64,000 bases of DNA from Camarhynchus parvulus (lineage: Eukaryota; Chordata; Aves; Passeriformes; Thraupidae), in NCBI RefSeq assembly GCF_901933205.1, contig NC_044574.1:43681609-43745608 (forward strand), written 5' to 3'. A program made the position numbers and the translations under genes. The notes beneath the pieces are model-generated. The model was not told the DNA's origin, searched no databases, and was given only the letters and a program-made list of their open reading frames with translations. Positions 59,017 through 64,000 of this stretch are shown one piece after another (the stretch's first letter is position 1; each line of letters begins with the position of its first letter).

Positions 59017-60882
59017 TAATAAAGCTAGAGTTCAACTCCAAGTTCTATATATGTGATTCTAAAACATAATCTATAAATTATTCAAAATTGCCAGAGAATT
59101 CATAAAAGGAATATAGAAGCAAAATCAGCAGCTTGTGATATATTCAAATGGTGGATTTTGGGGAATTTCTTCTAGTGAAATTTCTGAAGTACTGGAATAT
59201 TTGAGCCTAACACAGTGTAAGTTGACTATGTCCAGATGTACTGGGTATAGATGGATAGCTAGAGAGAAGGGCAGAAGAAGAACTATAGCCAATGTAGTAG
59301 TTCTTCCACATCATCCTCTTTCATGTAATGTCCTCAGATGCACAGAGACCTCAGGAGATCACTTTGAGGGCACACATTCTTTTTTCTTTCTGAAGGAGGG
59401 GGTGTAAGGCCTCTGTGTGTAAGCATTTTTATGCTAAAGACAACTGGTGAAGCTCTTTTATTTCTTCATAGGAGGTAATGATGTTTTCTAATAGCAAGCA
59501 TGAAAAATTCTGTCAGAATATGGATTTGTGCTGAACTGCAGCCAATATAAGGAAGATTTACTTGTACAAAAGGCAACTCATAGCTACTACAACAAAGTGA
59601 GGTGCCAGTTGTAGCATACCTCCAATACAGAACAGAGCACGTTAGCATTTAAACATCTCAAAGGAATTTCCATAATCAAAAGCAAGAATAAACTGCAGAG
59701 TGCACTCAGGAGGCTGCAGTCACTTAATGAAAGCAAGAAAAGCCTCTGAATTACACTGCAAGCCAATGACAGCCTCAAAACCCCTGAGGAAAAAATAAAA
59801 ATGGTGCAACACAAGGACTTCTCCACTTTTCTTGGTGAGAAATATTCAAGATATTGAGTCATACCCACAGCCTGCATTATAATGCATTAAAATCATTTTA
59901 GCAGCATAGACTGTTAGATTTGTATGGATTTATCCTTTCCCACTGTTCAGACCAGCAGCTGATTAACTCACAGGTCTGTTTCCCCTAAATCAGATGCAAA
60001 GACAAAAACACGAGAACTGCAGTTACTTTTTTCTCTTAGCTCTATGTCACCTTCCTTTAAAATCTCACAATATATTGCAATACACTATATATTGCACAAG
60101 GTACTTGCAGCATGAAAGCATTTAACCACCCACAAGCTGAAAAAGTACATACCATACAAGGTTTACTTCACCCCACCCTTAGTTCTTGCAGAGGTATGTT
60201 TGAGCAAAGTCTCTCAGTCTTGTTCCTTAGTTTACTAAAGTTCAAGAAGAGTCAGAACAAGAATGTTTGTCATGAAGACATCTCTGATATATCTATTTTG
60301 AAATTTCTTCCAAATAATTGGCTTTTTCCTCAACCTCTGCATGCCAGCTAAAACCACTAAAAAAGCTGCCTGCAATCTTGCAATTCCTTACTGAATCCCA
60401 CAATACACTGTTGTAAAAGAAGACCTAAAAACCTCTGAAGCCACAGACCAGTTAATGCCAGCACAGAGACAAGCAGCAAGATATCCTACAATATCTAGGT
60501 TGAAACTGAAGCTGACAACTACCCCCAGCTGAAGAAGGCACACTCACAGAGAGTAGTTAAGACCTAGGTCATGTTTGCACAGGGACACAAGGAGCCTCCC
60601 TTCCTGGAGATACTCAGCACTACTGAACAAAGCCCTTAGCAATATGATCCTGCCTCTGCATTGGCTCTGGACTGACCAGGGCTTTTGTTCCTTTGACCTC
60701 CAGGGGGGCCTCCCAATCTGAATATTTTTAAGATACATTTAATGGATGCTCATGCATTGAGAAAATGTAAGTTCAAACCCAAATGGTGCTGGATGACTCA
60801 AGATGCATTCACACACTCACCGGTTCTATTCCCTGTCAAGATTCTGTGTGTTAAGGTAGGTACCTTAATGCACAAAATTGCC
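59017..60882. other. Unique non-coding DNA
   Basis: Frames up to 96 codons (59587-59877 minus), none recognisable. A six-G run in CCTCCAGGGGGGCCT at 60697-60711 is weakly CTCF-like (12 of 15 positions). Confidence 0.7.
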
Positions 60883-60936
60883 AGGTACTCCATGGCTAAC
60901 AGGTACTCCACAGCTAACAGGTACTACATAGCTAAC
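60883..60936. repeat. 18-bp unit repeated three times
   Basis: Three consecutive 18-base copies are seen: AGGTACTCCATGGCTAAC (60883-60900), AGGTACTCCACAGCTAAC (60901-60918) and AGGTACTACATAGCTAAC (60919-60936). A broken fourth copy begins AGGT at 60937. Because 18 is a multiple of three, a plus-strand open frame across it (60742-60999) shows a six-residue repeat RYSMAN/RYSTAN/RYYIAN. I see no other sign that the frame is coding. Just upstream (60851-60868) is the near-palindrome TTAAGGTAGGTACCTTAA, sharing the GGTAC core. Confidence 0.93.
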
Positions 60937-63900
60937 AGGTCGCAACAGACCACAATGTACAAAGAATATTTTTGTGATTTTAGAGAAGATACAGGATAAC
61001 CTATAGCTACATCTAATAGTGATTATATGAATATTACTAATATGTATTATAATATATTATTATAATATATAATATCTTACCTCTGCAGAGTCAGAACAAA
61101 TTAAAATGCTTATTGTCAACCCTGATTTCAGAGGACCTTCACTGCCTACAGGAAAATCTGCATTTATGTACCCATGCAAAATTAGCATTCAGAAGACACC
61201 TGAGGCTCCCCTAGCTATTTACCTAACTACCTTTCCTTGATTCATCATGTTGTTGCAGCAGAGCTTCCCTGACTGTGGAAAATATCTGGCCTGGGCAAAT
61301 GCAGATTCTTTGCTTTTCTCAAGGCCAAACCTGAATTCTGCACCCTAATCTCAATACACTATATAGCATAAAAGGAACATGGTTTGAAAATCATCCCTAA
61401 GGAGAGAAGAAATCAATAACTTTTGATTAATATTTTTACAGAACTTGTGTAAATTCATGTCAGTTAATGATGATGAGCAGGTCTAAACCAGATAAGGAGA
61501 ATCTGGTCCCGAGAGTCTCGCTTTCAGAATGTAATGTACCATCTATTTATCAGAGCAGGACTCCATTTTGCTAATGTTTGTTTATTCTGTTACCACAGTG
61601 TTTAGCAAACTATTTTCATGTACAAAATATTTAGTGTTATTGCTTGTTAGGGTGTATGTATATGGAGCTCTAAGAGAGCTAAGAGTTTGCCAAAACTAGT
61701 TAGGCATGCTCTGTAATTTTATCATAGATGTCTCATACCGCAGCCAGGCTGCAGTCTCTAAGCTTGATTCAAAGAAAGGAATAACTGTATAACATTAAAA
61801 TACTGTAGAAGTCTGGACAGATGCTGAGAAACTGCAGCTCCACACAGCATTATGGCCTTGGGAAAACACCCCTGATAGATTTAATGACATTGTCTCTGAT
61901 TACCTCTTTTTCCTCTAAAGATCTGTCCTAATCAATTTTGCTCTAAATTTTTTTAGGTTGGGTCTCTCACAAGAGATCCTTTCAAAGGCCAGCCCTTTAT
62001 GCCACAACTTTCCCACGTCCTCTATTTGCAAAACCTGCTAGACAATGGTCCATCAGCGTGGAGGCATTTTGATTCCACAGCACTTCAGATGTCCATCTCC
62101 CCACTGCACACATACACACTTACTCTCCTAGTAGCTTCCATCGTTGGTATGTTCCATACATTTGGAAGCACAGTCTGCCCTTCACCTCCAGGGGAAGAGG
62201 CTAAAGAATATCTTGCTTTTTTAAGCATTTACCAGCATGTAATGAACGGTACCTGCAACCCCTACTTTTTGTCAGGCTCATACAGAATCCCAAACTCAAA
62301 GACAGCTGACTTTACATTGTAAAGTGAGGGAAGGGGGCATGAAAGGCACCAGCTCCTCATTCTTCCCAAACATAAGGGAAGATCAATAACTGTCTACTGG
62401 AATTTAGAATACTCTTAACAAAGGGAAAACACTACCTATGTACCCATGGCCCATTTTGGCAGCTTCCTACACCAGCTATTTGTGCTGTCTCCCCTTGCAT
62501 AATTCTTCCTCCCCTATTAGCATTTTTAAGGCCTACTAAGATTATTATAATGAAAAAAGAACAATAATCTTATGATTTAAGACATAAGTTGCTATGTTTT
62601 TGAAAACCAAATAGAATTCATTAGAGACATACATTAACCACTAGCTTCTGATCTTCCTGCAATTACCTCTTCTTCAGAAACCCTTAATGAGAGTTTTAAT
62701 AAAAACTGGTTCCTATATGCTAAAGCATTAATACTTGTGAAATGGAAATCACCTTATCCAACAGAAGATGAATAGAATGTATGAATGCATGAATTAACTT
62801 TAATAGAAAAAGCCTCTTGCAAAAACATCAGGCGACTAAGGTGCCTGATATAGCAGCTGCTATAATTTTTTATGAATGGACTTAATTCTGTTGGTTTCAT
62901 TTTTTTTTCTCTCCAGTTTCTTTCATGGCATGGAGCCCAATCCAATAGGAAAATGACATATATGCTGCAGGTTTCTGAAATTCCTTCAACTTTTCTTCAA
63001 CTTAAAAAAAAAAGAGTTAATGGTCCAGCACGTCTTAGTGCTCATTTGCATTCTTCCAAGATAAATCCCATGTATATTTTCAGCATTGTGACAATCATTG
63101 TGTGGAACACCAAGAAATTAAAAATATGAGAGAAACCTGAATGAAAAACCCAATGTCACTTCTTGTTTTCAGAGTGCAGTCAGGGCTTTCTGATGGCAAA
63201 TAGGACATGCAAAACTCAGGGACAAATTGAAAAATTCAGAAAATCAGTTGGGCAATTCTACACCATTATTAAAAACCTGTGAAGCAACCAAAACTAAACC
63301 CATGCACGCAGCAAATTTAAAAGCACGTGCAACAAGTGTTTTACACGGGAAACTGCATACTCCCTTTGCCCTTGTGATTTGAAGGTAGTTTACAGTCTGC
63401 TGTGGAGCACAAATAACTAGTGAGTACATTGTCTGTTTAGGGTTCAAAGTTATTGGTGTTTAGAAACATAATTTTCAAAGTCACATTGCTTTATGACTGT
63501 TCATATGTCTAAAGACTAATTAACTGTGACAAGATGACCATTAGGGAAAAGCATTCATACACAAGATGACAGATGTTTTAACACAAATATAATGCCAACT
63601 TAGTAATATATTAAAAAAAAAGATATTACAGGTTTAAGTTTCAATTCATTGGAGATGTTTCAGACTACAATAATCACTTTCAAACTGATGAACCCTGTTA
63701 AACTAGGAATACAATATTCCTTATTTGAACAGTGATTCCATTCTCAAAATTGAGTGATATAAAAAGATTTTGCTTCTGTGCATGGTGACCTATTCCCTAT
63801 CTCTATTCAGCCTTGACTGAACACAGGTTTTACTATTTTTACTTTAATTTACCTAGAAAAATGAGAGACAATAGGAAAGAAAACATAGGATGTAATTTCA

Positions 63901-64000
63901 AATATTTTTTCTACCAGCCACATACAATAATCCCCAACTTTATAATCCTTAATTCTAATGCCCCACAAAACTGACCTTGTATTTCTATTTCAGAAATAAA
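60937..64000. other. Unique non-coding DNA to the right edge
   Basis: After the AT palindromic tract at 61021-61076 the sequence is ordinary AT-rich text. The 107-codon plus frame 61999-62322 has no domain. The window ends in TATTTCTATTTCAGAAATAA, which looks like a polypyrimidine-AG acceptor at the very edge, but what follows is outside the window. Confidence 0.68.
61021..61076. repeat. AT-only palindromic tract
   Basis: The tract is nearly pure A/T, with TATTATAATATATTATTATA readable in both directions as imperfect palindromes. Such sequence melts easily and is length-unstable. Confidence 0.88.

Noticed and set aside
1..64000. CRISPR arrays, bacterial operons, insertion sequences, phage genes or a defence system
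   Set aside because: No regularly spaced repeats, no dense coding and no Shine-Dalgarno context; CR1 elements and sequence texture identify vertebrate nuclear DNA.
1..64000. Endogenous retrovirus or LTR
   Set aside because: No LTR pair, primer-binding site or retroviral protein motif could be established by eye; a repeat library search would be decisive.

Overview
The window reads as a stretch of bird nuclear genome, either intergenic or deep intronic. It is visibly AT-rich and CpG-poor and is interrupted by only a few interspersed repeats. The recognisable repeats are CR1 (chicken repeat 1) LINEs, the dominant retrotransposon of birds. The copy at about 21.09-21.75 kb resembles, as I recall them, the CR1 subfamilies common in songbirds, so a passerine is a reasonable but unproven guess. 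There are no bacterial-style gene arrays, operons, CRISPR arrays or rRNA/tRNA genes.

No protein-coding gene could be supported. The longest open frames are 181, 180 and 174 codons. The first lies in a CR1 reverse-transcriptase remnant. The other two match no family I recognise and have the length expected by chance in 64 kb of AT-rich sequence. An exon of a large flanking gene could be hidden here, but I could not identify one by eye.

Layout: 0-9.4 kb is unique non-coding DNA with a GC-richer block at 4.96-6.2 kb and a weak MIR-like fragment at 3.24 kb. A plus-strand CR1 lies at 9.48-10.15 kb. A block at 11.9-12.3 kb contains a perfect CRE. Plus-strand CR1 copies follow at 18.0-18.97 kb and 21.09-21.75 kb. 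A very strong 84-nt hairpin is at 23.19 kb. Unique sequence follows, with a candidate regulatory cluster at 30.8-31.8 kb and a second hairpin at 34.81 kb. An antisense CR1 at 38.27-39.16 kb carries an internal 15-bp triplication. From 40 to 64 kb the sequence is unique, with scattered short tandem duplications (40.67, 48.36, 52.98 and 60.88 kb), A/C- or T/G-rich tracts, and a pair of G-quadruplex motifs at 58.93-59.0 kb.

No set of genes works together here. The items most worth checking are the 84-nt hairpin, the double G-quadruplex locus, and the candidate conserved non-coding blocks, which need a cross-species alignment to confirm. I found no convincing new multi-gene system.
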